A stretch of 64,000 nucleotides of DNA from Epiperipatus broadwayi. Taxonomy: Eukaryota > Onychophora > Udeonychophora > Euonychophora > Peripatidae. Of this stretch, positions 1 through 11,209 are shown piece by piece. The stretch covers positions 25,741,053 to 25,805,052 of the forward strand of contig JAQFVV010012394.1 in assembly GCA_028023455.1 (NCBI GenBank), in the 5' to 3' direction. A model generated the notes under the pieces. It searched no databases. It was not told the DNA's origin and worked only from the letters and a program-made list of their open reading frames with translations. Position 1 is the first letter of the stretch, and each line of letters opens with the position of its first letter. Made by a program: the position numbers and the translations under genes.

Positions 1-364
1 GAGTTTTCTCCCTTTTAATTAAACACTTTTTTTTTCATATGTCATAGCATCTGCCGGGACGCGAACCCACACCCGTCTGCAACCAACTACTTGCTTGCAT
101 GGCGGCTGCGATACCTCTCGGCTAACAACGCAAGACTAATTAAACACTTTTAACATTTTTGACAATAAATTATATTTTATCTTTTTTAGAAATTTTTGCT
201 CAAATCTATAGCAAAAATAAAAGTTTAAGATTTTACCCTCCCCATTAAATTAAAATCATTTGTTAATTTTTATTTTACAACTATTTAACTTCGGAAAATA
301 TCTATGACGAAATTATAAATATGTGAGCTTATATATATATGAGCTGACTTAAAATATCAGCTCA
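1..364 (-). repeat. LTR-like direct repeat, left copy (truncated by window start, carries a SINE)
   Basis: This stretch is almost identical to 3308-3559 in the same orientation, apart from an insertion at 31-151. Read on the minus strand it starts TGAGCTGATATTTT at 364, so it opens with TG as an LTR should, and the first 25 bases form a small inverted repeat (TGAGCTGA ... TCAGCTCA). A G-rich run, AATGGGGCAA, lies immediately upstream on the minus strand and could serve as a polypurine tract. The integrase remnant at 574-1829 points toward this copy, so it would be the 3' LTR. The far end is outside the window, so the terminal CA and target duplication cannot be checked. It could instead be a plain segmental direct repeat. 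Confidence 0.55.
31..136 (-). mobile_element. tRNA-derived SINE insertion with 15-bp target-site duplication
   Basis: On the minus strand the insert shows a pol III A-box-like word (TTAGCCGAGAGG) and a B-box-like word (GGTTCGCGTCC) followed by CCGGCA, spaced as in a tRNA gene, then a short tail ending in an A run. The acceptor stem does not pair, so it is a tRNA-derived SINE rather than a tRNA gene. The 15-bp word TAATTAAACACTTTT flanks it at 16-30 and 137-151. The sister repeat has this word once at 3323-3337, which is the empty site. This is the signature of target-primed insertion after the two repeat copies were made. At about 106 bp it is short for a SINE and lacks a clear LINE-like 3' tail. 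Confidence 0.85.
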
Positions 365-573
365 TTGCCCCATTTGTCATATAAAAAAAAACAATAAAAA
401 AAAAACTTTAATTGCCCCGAGGTGAATTGTCCCATTCTCCCTTACAAGGTTTTAAAGATCTTGCGTTATACGCTCCTTTCTTACCTAGAATCATGAATGC
501 ATTAGGACCGCATTCTTATATTGCTTCTCGCTCATTTTACTCACAGGCTGAGTTTTGACATAAACCCAATCTC

Positions 574-1829
574 CTATCTTAAAATGTACTGGACTATATT
601 ATTCCCTCTTTTCTTTTTCTGTTCAGCTTTTTTCTTTAATCGCTCTCTGGCGCAACTCCGATCCTTCGCTATGTCTACTGTTTCATTCTCGGCGGGCAAA
701 CGACACTTGAGAAGGGAAGGTTCAAGATGGCCGTAATGTAATCGTTCAGGAGCAAACCCAGTAGACTCGTGGTAAGTGCAATTAATAATTTTCACTATTT
801 GAGGAAGTACTTTCACCCAATGTTTATGATTTTCCTTCAAATGTGCACGAAATAAGTTTCCCAATTCCTTCATAACCCTTTCACACAGGTTAGATTGGGG
901 ATTTCTTATAGAAGTTAGGATATGGTGTATGTTTTCCTGTTGTATCCAACTTTTCCATTCCTTCGATATAAATGGCGTCCCATGGTCACTCAAAATTGCA
1001 CGCGGCCTTCCCACCTGGACGAATTGTTTCTTCTTTAAAACAGCAATAGAATTTTTTGTATCAGCTTTGTGCAATGGGTTAAGCCCGTACCAGCTTCGAA
1101 AACACGTCGAATGTCACCAAGATATATTTATATCGACGAAACGAAGGTAATGGGCCATAAAAATCGATGGCCAACAATTCATTTGGGTTTTGGGCTATAA
1201 TAGGAGTCAATATTCCCGCATAATTTTTATTCGCCGGTTTATTTTGTCTGCATACATGACACATCTGAAGTGTATTAATAATCGACCTATACATATTTGG
1301 CCAATAATACCACCTCTGCAAAATTTTATTCACCTTAAGTGCGCCATAGTGTCCATATGTCCTATGTACATAATTTATTAAGCGCATTCTTAAGCTTTTG
1401 GGTATGACTATTCTCCAGTAATCGGTTCCTTCTTTGACCTGAAACATCAACGTTCCGTTTATCATTTTATACCGATTTATTTTATTACTATTTTTTTTTG
1501 CGTAGGTTTGCTTGCGTAGGTCGGTACCATTGTAACACTGTATTATCTTTTTGCATGTGGGATCGGATGACTGAAAAATTTTTATCCTCTTCATGTCCCT
1601 TTCCATCGACTTATCCGCATCTATTATAAGTGGAGTTAAACGTGCTCCCTCTAATGTTAAGTTTTGGCCTGTGTCCGGTACCGGATTCCGACTCAATATG
1701 TCCGGCACGATATTTTCCTTCCCTGAGCAATGAACCACTCGGTAATTAAATCTTTGTAAATATAACGCCCACCTTATAAGCCTATCATTTGTTAAGTAGC
1801 ATTTATTTATAAACTCTTGTGATCCGTAA
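574..1829 (-). pseudogene. Ty3/gypsy pol remnant: end of RNase H plus integrase
   Basis: The minus strand first encodes the end of a retroelement RNase H (1829-1700; LTNDRLIRWALYLQRF, then HCSGKENIVPDILSRNP). An integrase follows: an H2C2 zinc-binding module (HRTYGHYG ... CHVCRQ, about 1330-1250), then a catalytic core with the first Asp in LLAIDFYGP (about 1170), the second in ILSDHGTPF (about 990) and the Glu in NLCERVMKELG (about 880). The frame breaks near 1075, between KLVRA and the HKADT segment, so the integrase is split into two open pieces. Reverse transcriptase, protease and gag are missing upstream. The RNase H frame runs directly into non-coding LTR/leader-like sequence at about 1830, which points to an internal deletion or recombination. 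This is a dead Ty3/gypsy copy with no envelope gene in view. Confidence 0.88.
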
Positions 1830-1876
1830 TAATAATAATCTCGGATCCTAATAGTAAATGTTTAAGTTTATTTAAC

Positions 1877-2715
1877 GCCCACATTGGGCGCCATTTTCTA
1901 TCTTTCCTCCTCTTACCTCCTCTGTGACACTACAACTCTTTTCCTTCCCCTAATAACTGAATCTTAATTATTAGAATCGCCGCCGAGGGCGCCACCAAGG
2001 ATTTCTCTCTTGGAACCTGGCCACGAAGCTTTACGTAAACCTGGTCTTATTTATTTTCGAACGGCGATTCACCGATTACAAATTTTGTTTATAATCTGAC
2101 AGGGGTTTTCACTTAAGGACACTAACTAATTATTATAAATAATTAAAGAATTCAAATATACGTTGGGTACAAAAATTACTTTCCTTTATTATTATTATTA
2201 TTATTAACATTATATTTCTGCCCGATCCAGAGAGAACTGACTTACAATTTCTGATTTCCAAACTGTTAACTTTCTAAGTATTCTTCCCAAATATCTACCA
2301 TGGATTTACTCGCGCCGACACTAACACTGCGGATTCTAACAGGCGTGTATACAAAGGCGACTTATAGTATATAATCTTTCCTGAAGTTTATTTTTAAACC
2401 CCACTTTATTTGGTAAATAAATAACTTGCAAAAAAAACTTAAAATGAACGTATAAGTGTCTTTCGTTTTCTTATACTTTCAACACTTCCCTTATTTTCTG
2501 CTAACAAGCAAGTAATGCCCTAAGGTTCTCTGTTGCTTGGCAGCGCACTTTTATACCCCACCCTGTTGTTACCCTCTAGATCGAACAGATATTAAATAAT
2601 TTAATATACAGTCATACCAATATTGCATAAAAATATTTAACGAGAATTAACATAAATAGTTTACAATATTAAATAAATTTATTTCCCCACCTCTATTGTT
2701 GAAACATTCGTAACA
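1877..2715 (-). promoter_or_regulatory. LTR-like block with TATA box and primer-binding-site-like sequence
   Basis: Read on the minus strand, this block starts TGTTACGAATG at 2715, typical of gypsy LTR starts. It has a core promoter TATAAAAG (2555-2548) after GGTGGGG, AATAAA poly(A) signals downstream, and two TGGCGCCC words like retroelement primer-binding sites at 1994-1987 and 1893-1886. The second continues as TGGCGCCCAATGTGGG. A short leader then joins straight to the RNase H remnant at 1829. The sequence supports an LTR plus leader. Its exact 3' border and which PBS-like word is real are unclear. It does not match the repeats at 1-364 and 3308-3559, so either it is a second nested element or those repeats are not this element's LTRs. 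Confidence 0.55.
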
Positions 2716-2796
2716 AATATAACAAACGAAAGATAAATCAAAAATAAAGTTCTATTACGCTTTAACTAAAGTTCCCATTAATTGAAAAGTTTATAA

Positions 2797-2994
2797 TTAC
2801 CCTGATCGATCAGAGCGAAGTGGCCTGACTTTCATAGATTCACATTCCATTTGTCGTGCCTTTGTCCTTGTATATGAGAATTCTGGTGTGTCCATGGGTG
2901 TTCCTTTGGTTGTCCGGCTAGCAATATACATTTCTTTCCATTCCTTGATTCTTTCGGTAGCTTCATTCAGATGGAGTGGCGGCCAATTCCCCAA
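2797..2994 (-). other. Short open frame in retroelement-like DNA, unidentified
   Basis: This 65-codon minus-strand frame begins GNWPPLHLNEATERIKEWKE and ends at a stop near 2797. Its GC content and codon use are higher than the flanks and resemble the gypsy pol remnant, so it may be coding debris from another transposon piece. I do not recognise a domain. It lies between the LTR-like block and the right direct repeat. Confidence 0.25.
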
Positions 2995-3307
2995 AGGGAA
3001 AGGTTTTGATAGCTTTAGCCGCTATGCATTTGAAAAGAGTTCGCAAAATAAATTTCTATAATAATTTTTGATTCGGAGCACAGCTTCTCTCTCTTTTTTT
3101 TTTCTTTATTGTCCTTGCTGGTCTCTCAAGTCAACTGACTTACTCTAAAAGCGATTTTATCTCTTCTTCTCTTATCTTTTTTTTTTCTTTTTAATTAGCG
3201 TAACAGCAATTATTAACCAAATACCTTTAGTTTGTGAAAGTTTCAACAATAGAGTCTAATTACTACCAACAATCTAATTTTTTCTTTCCCCCACCCTTTT
3301 ATCTCTT

Positions 3308-3559
3308 GAGTTTTCTCCCTTTTAATTAAACACTTTTAACATTTTTGACAATAAATTATATTTTATCTTTTTTTTTTTTTTTTAAAATTTTTGCTCAAAT
3401 CTATAGCAAAAATAAAAGTTTAAGATTTTACCCTTCCCATTAAATTAAAATCATTTGTTAATTTTTATTTTACAACTATTTAACTTCGGAAAATATCTAT
3501 GACGAAATTATAAATATGTGAGCTTATATATATATGAGCTGACTTAAAATATCAGCTCA
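3308..3559 (-). repeat. LTR-like direct repeat, right copy (SINE-free)
   Basis: This is the partner of 1-364, starting at the same word (GAGTTTTCTCCC) and ending at the same point (ATCAGCTCA). It lacks the SINE and has a longer T run near 3370. If the pair are LTRs of a minus-strand element, this is the 5' copy. Only about 2.9 kb lies between them, which is short for a complete gypsy element and agrees with the missing gag and reverse transcriptase. Confidence 0.55.
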
Positions 3560-3560
3560 A

Positions 3561-4036
3561 TATATATATTTTAAAAAATTACACTTACTATCAGATTTTT
3601 TAAAAATATACAATCCCATTCAAAAATTAACTTATTAATAAAAAAATAAATAAATTGACATTTAATTGCTTACGACACTTTCATCTTTCAATTATGGCTA
3701 GGAAAATAAAAAAAAAACCTTTTTTTTTTTAAACATTAAAACTTAATCTCCTCCCTCCCCTTTTATCATTTTCCATAAATTTACAAATATTTTTTTCCCT
3801 ACAACTTTTTATTAAATTTATAGGAAAATGAAAAAATGTGGCAGAAGGTTGTTTTAATGTTTTAAAAAAGGGTTTTTTTGTTTTCCTAGCAATAATTGAA
3901 AGACAAAAAGTAAAATAAGCAATTAAATGTCTATTTATTAATTTTTCATTTATTAATAAATTAATTATTAGACAGGATTATATGCTTTTAAAAAAAATCT
4001 GATAAGTTAATTTTTTAAAAAAAATATATATATAAT
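3561..4036. mobile_element. Foldback element, about 475 bp
   Basis: The left half (3561-3790) is the imperfect reverse complement of the right half (3800-4036). Examples are ATCAGATTTTTTAAAA against TTTTAAAAAAAATCTGAT, and GACATTTAATTGCTTA against AAGCAATTAAATGTC. It abuts the right direct repeat exactly. There is no coding capacity, so it is a MITE-like foldback. Confidence 0.65.
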
Positions 4037-4437
4037 GAATTTTATTATCCAGAATTATCCATAATCAATCTTGGTGCCCAGACTAATCCATAAGTAACCT
4101 CTACTTTGTCTTTTCTTAATAAAAAGTTCTGTATCATGCTGTCTTTTTCTATTGCCCTCATATGAAGTAGTGAATTGTATGAAAGTAGAAGAATGCATGA
4201 AAGTCAAGGACTGCTTGTAATTTTTTTTGGGGGGGGGGGGGCAAAAAACATAATATGCATACATTCATTTTGAATCAAAATTTCTGGAAAATTTGATAAT
4301 TTTTTATGGCTAATATGGAAAAACAAATTAACTGAAGGGATCTTGACAAACTTTGCAATGATCTAGATAAACAATCGTTTTTTAAAAGTGAACAAATATA
4401 AACACTATTTTACAAAACAATTCTATAAACTAATGTA

Positions 4438-4788
4438 GTTAAAACAGGCAAAACTCTCCATACAGTGGTGCCATTCAGTGCAAGCCAGAGTAATCAATGG
4501 ATGCAGGAAGGTTTGTGCATAAAATCCCTATCTATTGCCTACTCATCCAATATCCCCAGACTAGTTTCTAGCTTGTGGTTTTCATCAGTGAGAAGCCTTG
4601 GATCTGAGAGCATTGCACCTAGATCCAAGGCACCTCATTGATGAAAACCACAAGCTAGAAACTAGTCTGGGGATATTGGATGAGTAAGCACTAGATAGGG
4701 ATTTTATGCACAAACCTCCATGTATCCATTAATTACTCTGGCTTGCACTGAGTGGCACTATTGTATGGAGAGTTTTGCCTGTTTTAAC
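4438..4788. mobile_element. Foldback MITE, family A, copy 1 (351 bp)
   Basis: The terminal inverted repeats start GTTAAAACAGGCAAAAC and end GTTTTGCCTGTTTTAAC, and the arms pair along almost their whole length. The inner part carries ACAAGCTAGAAACTAGTC in both arms around a short loop near 4600. Copies with the same termini lie at 19288 and 21591, and a diverged relative at 20522. No reading frame is present, so it is a non-autonomous DNA element. Confidence 0.85.
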
Positions 4789-4994
4789 AGCTTGAGCAAG
4801 CATAAGAAATAGTGATCATGTGTGTTTAGTGGTTTATGCTAATTTGTGCTAATCTATATTTCAAAATCAATCACTAAGCTTGATCTTAAAAAATAAAAAA
4901 ATCTGAAGGATCCTCACAGATAAGTATATATCAAATTTCTACTGAATGTTGCTTTTGGGACAATAGTCGAGAAGGTTTAAATGAAATTAAATAT

Positions 4995-5135
4995 TCCTAA
5001 ATCTAAATATCACCAATTTAACATATAACTATATATATATGTAATAGACAGGGTATGAGCACAGACCTTCACATGACCCACCACACTCCACACTATCTCA
5101 TAACACTGATACACCTGAACATATATATGTTGAAA
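4995..5135. repeat. Dispersed repeat, inverted relative to 51420-51520
   Basis: The segment around 5050-5130 (GGTATGAGCACAGAC ... TCATAACACTGATACAC) is the close reverse complement of 51430-51510, more than 46 kb away. Both are flanked by TATATA runs. It is probably a short mobile element of unknown class. Confidence 0.6.
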
Positions 5136-7732
5136 AGATAAATAATCACATATATATAATAAAAAAGATTGGCTAATGATTGATGATTAATGTCCCACTC
5201 ATAAAACAGGAGTAAAAAGATTTCTGAGACATTGATATTCAGTATATTTTATTTAATAAGATTATTCAACCATAGAATAATGATGACGATCAAACTAGGT
5301 ACCATTTCACTCATAAATATCTTGCACCTACTTCCTTTAATGTCTACCTATGACCTAATTCTATTTTGATCAACTAAGATATTTAGTAAAGATAGCTTTC
5401 AAATTTCAAATGCCCATTATTTATAAGATTGGGAGACCATTCTTATAGAAATATGTTTTGATCCTTCTAGAATACACTAAACTTTCTCCAATACAATATA
5501 AGCACGTCCAATTGCGAGCTAAGTGTAAAACATGGACACTTAAACAATAGTGAACTTCATAATTATCTTTAACTTAATTATCATACACAAAAAGAAATAC
5601 AAAGCTTTCCTATCAACAATAACAATTTTATTAAATGTATTATCTAATTATTAATATTGCCATGTCATGGATATTTAGTGCAAAATATTTAGAACAAATT
5701 ATGAACAGAACATTCATCAAGTATATTAATCTTTCTTTTACAATGATTATATTAATGTCTACTGTTTCTACTCTTGAACATTCATGAAGTTGTTGCAAAA
5801 TTATTACGTCATTATTTTAAGAATATATATATATATATATAGGGAAAAAATAGAGTAAAAAAAAATCATAACAACTCTCATTCATTCAAACACTTTTCCC
5901 CCTTATTTTTTTGTGTCATAAAAGAGACAAAAATTATAAACCTCACTCAAAATTTTACAAGAAAAAAACTTTATATTAGTCTTGATAGAGAAACAATATT
6001 TGAATATATACAATAATTCTAGATTGAAATAAATAAATAAACTATAAACCACAAATTATAGTAATAAATTTAAGTTTGTCTCAAGCTGAATAAAAATATA
6101 AATTCTTATTGGTAAATTAACTTGCTACTTTGAGCACATATATATGTCATTGATATCTTATATAAATTGTCAGTAGCAGAATTTAAGAGATTAGCTTCTT
6201 TTCTTGGGCTTTACAAAATTGGTATAATATAGTTTAAATCCTTAGCAAGGTAATCCGTAATATTTATGTAGTTTATTTTTTGTTTTGTAAGTAGTTTGTT
6301 TCACAAATCCACAACCGTGCTAAGTTTTGTACGGATTTTTTAGGCAGATAATTTAAACAAATCAAGCTTATCGTTAACATGTCAGGTGATTTGATACACA
6401 ACAGAATATTATTTCAGGATTTATTTTTCTAGTCATGGAATCCTTTCACATCTGAGGAATTACAAAGCATAACTAGTGCACATCAGACTTTTTATAGAAC
6501 ACAAGCATCAATGTACGATATTAGACCTTAAAGTAATTTTTCCAAAGTTAAATTCTTTCCTTCCCGATGGTGTGATCAATGTCCAATATCAGAAAGCACC
6601 AATAACTACCAGTTTTATAGCTCTTATAGTCGAGTTATGCTCTACTGCAGAATTCTCTTTCCTTTCTGCATTCTACTTGATCATTCTCTGAACTGACTGA
6701 AAAATACTTTCCTCTTTGTTTATACGTATTTGTTGAACAAAAAATATATTTTCCAAGATTTATAAACTAATTTTTCCAAAGGACATTGTCTTCAATAAGT
6801 AGTTTTAATTTTTTGACCTTGTTTATTAGTTAACTTATTTTCTTAAAATAACGTTTTTTTTTATTTATCTACTTTACAAAAATATCTTAGTTCATGTTTA
6901 ACAAGAATTTCATACACACACACACTTTAATAATTATTTGCAGTACATGTTTAATAAGATTTCCAACTTTTTTCTTTATAAATAATTTGATGCCTGGTTC
7001 ATGATTTTCAATCTTATAGTACATTCATTTAAGTTACATATTTAGGAATGTATCATTAAATTAACTAAACATTACATTAAGGAATGATATTTACATTCGC
7101 AAAGAGTGCATCCCCCTTCTCCTAACCGAAACATTATATATCTGGTTCAGTAGTATTTGTAAGTATAATTCACAAAAATATGTAATATTTAGTTTCCTTT
7201 TTTTAAAACTGCCACAAACAGTTTCAACAAAAAGCTAACACTTCTCTCCCCATACCAGGATAAGGATTTAATAAACACTCTACATAAATATATGAGCTTT
7301 TGAAATGATTTTTGACTCTTTTTAGCTGTGACATCTTTAAATTAAAATCATATTTCTATTTATTTTTTAATCTTGCCAATTTAATACTTAACCATAAACT
7401 ATTTGAGCTAATGACATTGTTCTCAGTAGTAAAAAATAAACGAATGCCTTTACTGTTTGAGAGTTCATTCTCAATAGTTATAACTTATTGTATCAGGCAC
7501 ACCTCAAACTGGAAGTAAGTTCCAAATTGGACTAAATTTAGTAATTAATAAAAATTGCAGACATGGGCCCTTGTCGAAGAAAAATATTAGATTAGATGAC
7601 ATAGAATTTGAATTATCAGTTTATAATCTCTAATCACTTTTTTTTTCTAATTATATCTATATATCCATATTACAAACATGCATGCACATGTATACACACA
7701 TATCTTAACTAAATTCTTTTTTAATATTTTAC
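5136..7732. other. AT-rich non-coding stretch, probably intron
   Basis: There are only AT-rich sequence and simple TA repeats (for example 5823-5840). No splice-bounded open exon or recognisable repeat stands out. If the minus-strand BLM-like gene continues, this is part of the intron after the exon ending at 7733. Confidence 0.5.
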
Positions 7733-8251
7733 CTTGAATTCAGCGAGAATTGATTGAATGATGTGTTGTTCTTATTGTCGTTTATTTTAAAATTCGAAAC
7801 ATTATATAAATTTTTATTATTATTATTATTTACAGAAACTTCCATCCCTTGTTGTAAAAAAGATGTAGAACTGCATGATACAGGAAACGGAGTGGACGGT
7901 ATAGAACCTGAATAATTATTATTGTTTCCGACTGTGGAAAATAACCTCAACGGAGTTACATTAATGTTATTTTTTACTGAGTTATGTGAAATATTAGCTG
8001 TCTCTTTATAATCTTTTTCTGTCAAAATTGTATCGTCCAATGAATGAAATGATGTGGAATTATTTTTCAAAGAACATGGAGCAGAAGGTGGAAAAGAGCT
8101 AGGACTTGAAAAATTGTTTCTATTTGTGTGAGAACTTTCATTTGGTGAAGTGTAGCTTTTTAATAATGAAGGAGAAGGCATGTCTTCAATTGTAGTTTCT
8201 TTAGAACGGATTAAAGTTTCTGTTAATCTTCTCTTTGCTTTGATTCTTTTT
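7733..8251 (-). CDS. BLM: BLM-like RecQ helicase, internal N-terminal exon (3'-most visible)
   Basis: The acceptor is TATATTTCAG at 8261-8252 and the donor AATTCAAG|GTAAAA falls at 7733/7732. The exon is 519 bp and enters and leaves in phase 2. Its first base completes the Arg codon left by the 16492-16631 exon, giving KRIKAKRRLTETLI, which lines up with the end of the BDHCT helical bundle of BLM helicases (human ...RRKLLTE). The remainder is Ser/Asn-rich and low in complexity (poly-Asn around NNNNN), as expected for the disordered linker before the RecQ core. The frame is open through the exon and hits a stop only just past the donor. The helicase domain would follow in exons at lower coordinates, and none was found in this window. 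Confidence 0.72.
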
Positions 8252-9854
8252 CTGAAATATAACAAAACAACAATTTTAGCATACAATAAAAAATAAATTT
8301 TGCATCGAAAAATTATGAAAGTAATCTAATATATTTAGTATATATTAATGGCAAATTCTTCATAGAAGCAAATTAATTTGAATTTTGTAAGTGTGACACT
8401 TAAAAATAAATAGTATTATTTTTTAATAACACAGAACAATATTTATATAACATCCTTAGTCTAATAATGTTAATAAGTCCATAAATAAATTATAGCCTAT
8501 CAAATGCATAAGACACACACTATAAACCTATTCGTGGAACAATTATATCCGAAAACGTTATTCCATTAATTCATGAGTCAGTTTATTTAAATGATTCTTA
8601 AGGATCTGACTTTTGAAGTATTACAATAAGGTTTTCAGACTCAGTTGTTTGCCAATTAGGTTTATCTCATTTTTAAATATAAATTTTACTTTCTATATGT
8701 ATATAAAATGAAATCAAACTTCTAATCAAACTAATCTGAAACAGTAGAAGAGAAAACTGCTTACTTTTACTTCAATTACTATGATAATTCAAACTTTAAA
8801 TTACTTTTAAAAATTAAAAAAAGAAAACTCAAAATCATACTATTATCATTTAATTGTTTTTTTTTTCTTTCTTTTACAACAAATTTAACTTCTGGAGAAA
8901 ATATACAAAGGTTATATTTACTCTAAAAATTGTACAAATACATGATCAGTCCCAAACAGCACATGCATAACAAGTCTTTAAATACTTTTCATAAATCTCT
9001 CATGCATAGATTCTTTTACAGAATGTATTAACTTTCTGAACTCACCATCCTATTTCAATTAGATATTTTCTTTGCCTTCAGTAAGAAGTCAATAATTAGC
9101 CTAGTCTATTCTCTTTTTTCAGTCTATGCTATTATGCATATAGCCCAAGCAAAAAAAAAAATTAAAAATGTGTTAAATGATTGCCGCTTGTATATATTGT
9201 AGCATTATATTTTGGTACCATTGCTATTATGGGCTAAAACATATTAATTGTTAAAAAATTTTCTTGATTCTATATCTCATAATAGATAGGATGATCAAGT
9301 GATACGTGTAAAACCCAGGGTAAACTTCCATAAAGGATGTGCAATGGGATAATCGTTTTTAAAAAAGTTTCCTAAATATTTTCAAAATATTAAATATTGC
9401 ATTTCTTTTAACAATTTAATAAATAATTAATGGTTGTTTTAGCGATGGCTATAATACCAGGTATACATAGTGTTTGTGAATAAACAGTGAGATTAAGGAG
9501 TCATAGTTTGCTAAATTGGAATATTTACAACAAATCCAAAATCAATAAATAGTCAATTAAATCAATAGAAGTGCTAATAATTAGAAATATATACAAATTT
9601 TGTTACATTTATGTATAAATGTTTGGGCGCGGGTGTAAATAATATTCACAAAATTAGAAAAATGTGCTAGAAAGATTAACAAAACAATTACTGAAATTTT
9701 AGATAATTAAAAGTTTAGATCTAATAAACATTTCTAAAATTTTATTGATCTAATAAGGTTTGTTAATAAATGCATTTTCATTTATTTGTTTATAAGAAAT
9801 TGATGTTAAACATTTTTTTATTGTTATTATTATTATTTTATTTTATATTACAAA
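8252..9854. other. Intron of the BLM-like gene, no features seen
   Basis: AT-rich sequence with short homopolymer runs. No coding, RNA or clear repeat signal was seen. Confidence 0.5.
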
Positions 9855-9995
9855 ATGAATACAATTTCCTGCCCATTGAGAAAAAACTGTGAGATATTAG
9901 CTGATTATTTACAGTACTATGGAGACACCCTGGAAATCAACTACAAGGATAAATGCATTATGGAAAATTTTGACATCATAGGAGAAAACCTATAA
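9855..9995 (+). CDS. Small open frame, 46 codons, unknown
   Basis: An ATG-initiated frame on the strand opposite the host gene encodes a peptide beginning MNTISCPLRKNCEILADYLQ and ending IIGENL. Composition is mixed and codon use is more protein-like than the AT-rich flanks. No domain is recognised and no promoter or splice context is evident. It may be a fragment of a transposon or a decayed exon. Confidence 0.2.
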   Translation: MNTISCPLRKNCEILADYLQYYGDTLEINYKDKCIMENFDIIGENL

Positions 9996-11209
9996 ATAAA
10001 TACCAGTAAATTAAAATGAGAGGTCAATCTATAAAATTTTCAGTGTAGCGCAAGATTGTCATGTTTTTATCCAGAATCACCATTTTGTATCTATATACCT
10101 AAGGATGACGGGTAAGAAAAACATTATCTAGGAGTCTGCCCAGGACAGGGACAGGTCTACTTCATTTCAATAGCAGTAATGGATCTATGTTAAACTAAAA
10201 TGTAAAAGGAAAAAAAACATATTTTTTTTAAAAAAATTTCAGTTAAGAAAATCTGAAATTTGCGATTTTGAAATTCTAGAAGTCTACAAATTTGTTTAAA
10301 GGATTTAAATTGCATTTCTCCAATTTAAAGGAATATGTTTTTAATGTGTTTCAGTAAAATTTTGAATGATTCTCCCAGAATATTATTCAATAAATGAAGT
10401 TTTTAGCTAAGGATATTGGAAGTGCCTCATATATAAAGGAATAAAATTTAGTGAATGAAAACGATTGAAATAATTTTCTTTAATTAAAACATAAGCATGA
10501 AAGCGGTATTTCTTTTGATAAAAAATTACTTAAAAGATTTTGAGTATTTATATGTGTGACTATCAAAAAGACTTACGAAGATTAAAGGAATTCAAAGTAT
10601 ATATTGAATATTTTCCAAATTGTGATAATTTTAATCTTCAGTAAACTTGAATAATTGTGCTACAAATTTCTTAAATATATTGTCATTTGCGAACCCTATT
10701 ATCAATAAATTTGTGAATGTTCAATATTGAATTGCCATATAAACATCACGTTACATAAAATAAATATCTCATTTACATATGTTTAATTTGATTTAAGAAT
10801 GACGTATCGTAAATTCTAGTAAATTTCGCAGGAGTCATTCATTCAGATATAGTAAAAGTAATTTAAAGTGATTGTTTAATATCTTCATGCTCTCATTTCC
10901 AGTAGTTAAGATTTGCCCATACTTAAACATTTGGGTTGAAAGAATAGATGATTCATTCTATTCTTTCACAAAGATTTTATCTTGTAGTGGAAAATGAGAC
11001 TTATTCATTTATTATTAAGATCCCCAAAGCGCATGTGCATTAGCTTAAAAAGCTGATTATTAGTTTATTAATGAATGATGTATTAGTTAGTTTTGCTTTT
11101 ATGAATAATTTAATAAATTATTAAAATAGTAAATACACCAAATCTAACCGTAAAACTCCCTATTTCCTTGAAGTGGAGGGGGTCCAAAACTTTGACTGTA
11201 TATCTAGTA
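9996..11209. other. Intronic AT-rich sequence, no features seen
   Basis: Only AT-rich sequence. A small inverted pair near 10938-10969 (AGAATAGATGATTCATTCTATTCT) is the only local structure noted. Confidence 0.4.

Noticed and set aside
58-133. tRNA gene
   Set aside because: A- and B-box words are present, but the acceptor stem does not pair and a target-site duplication surrounds the unit, so it is a SINE.
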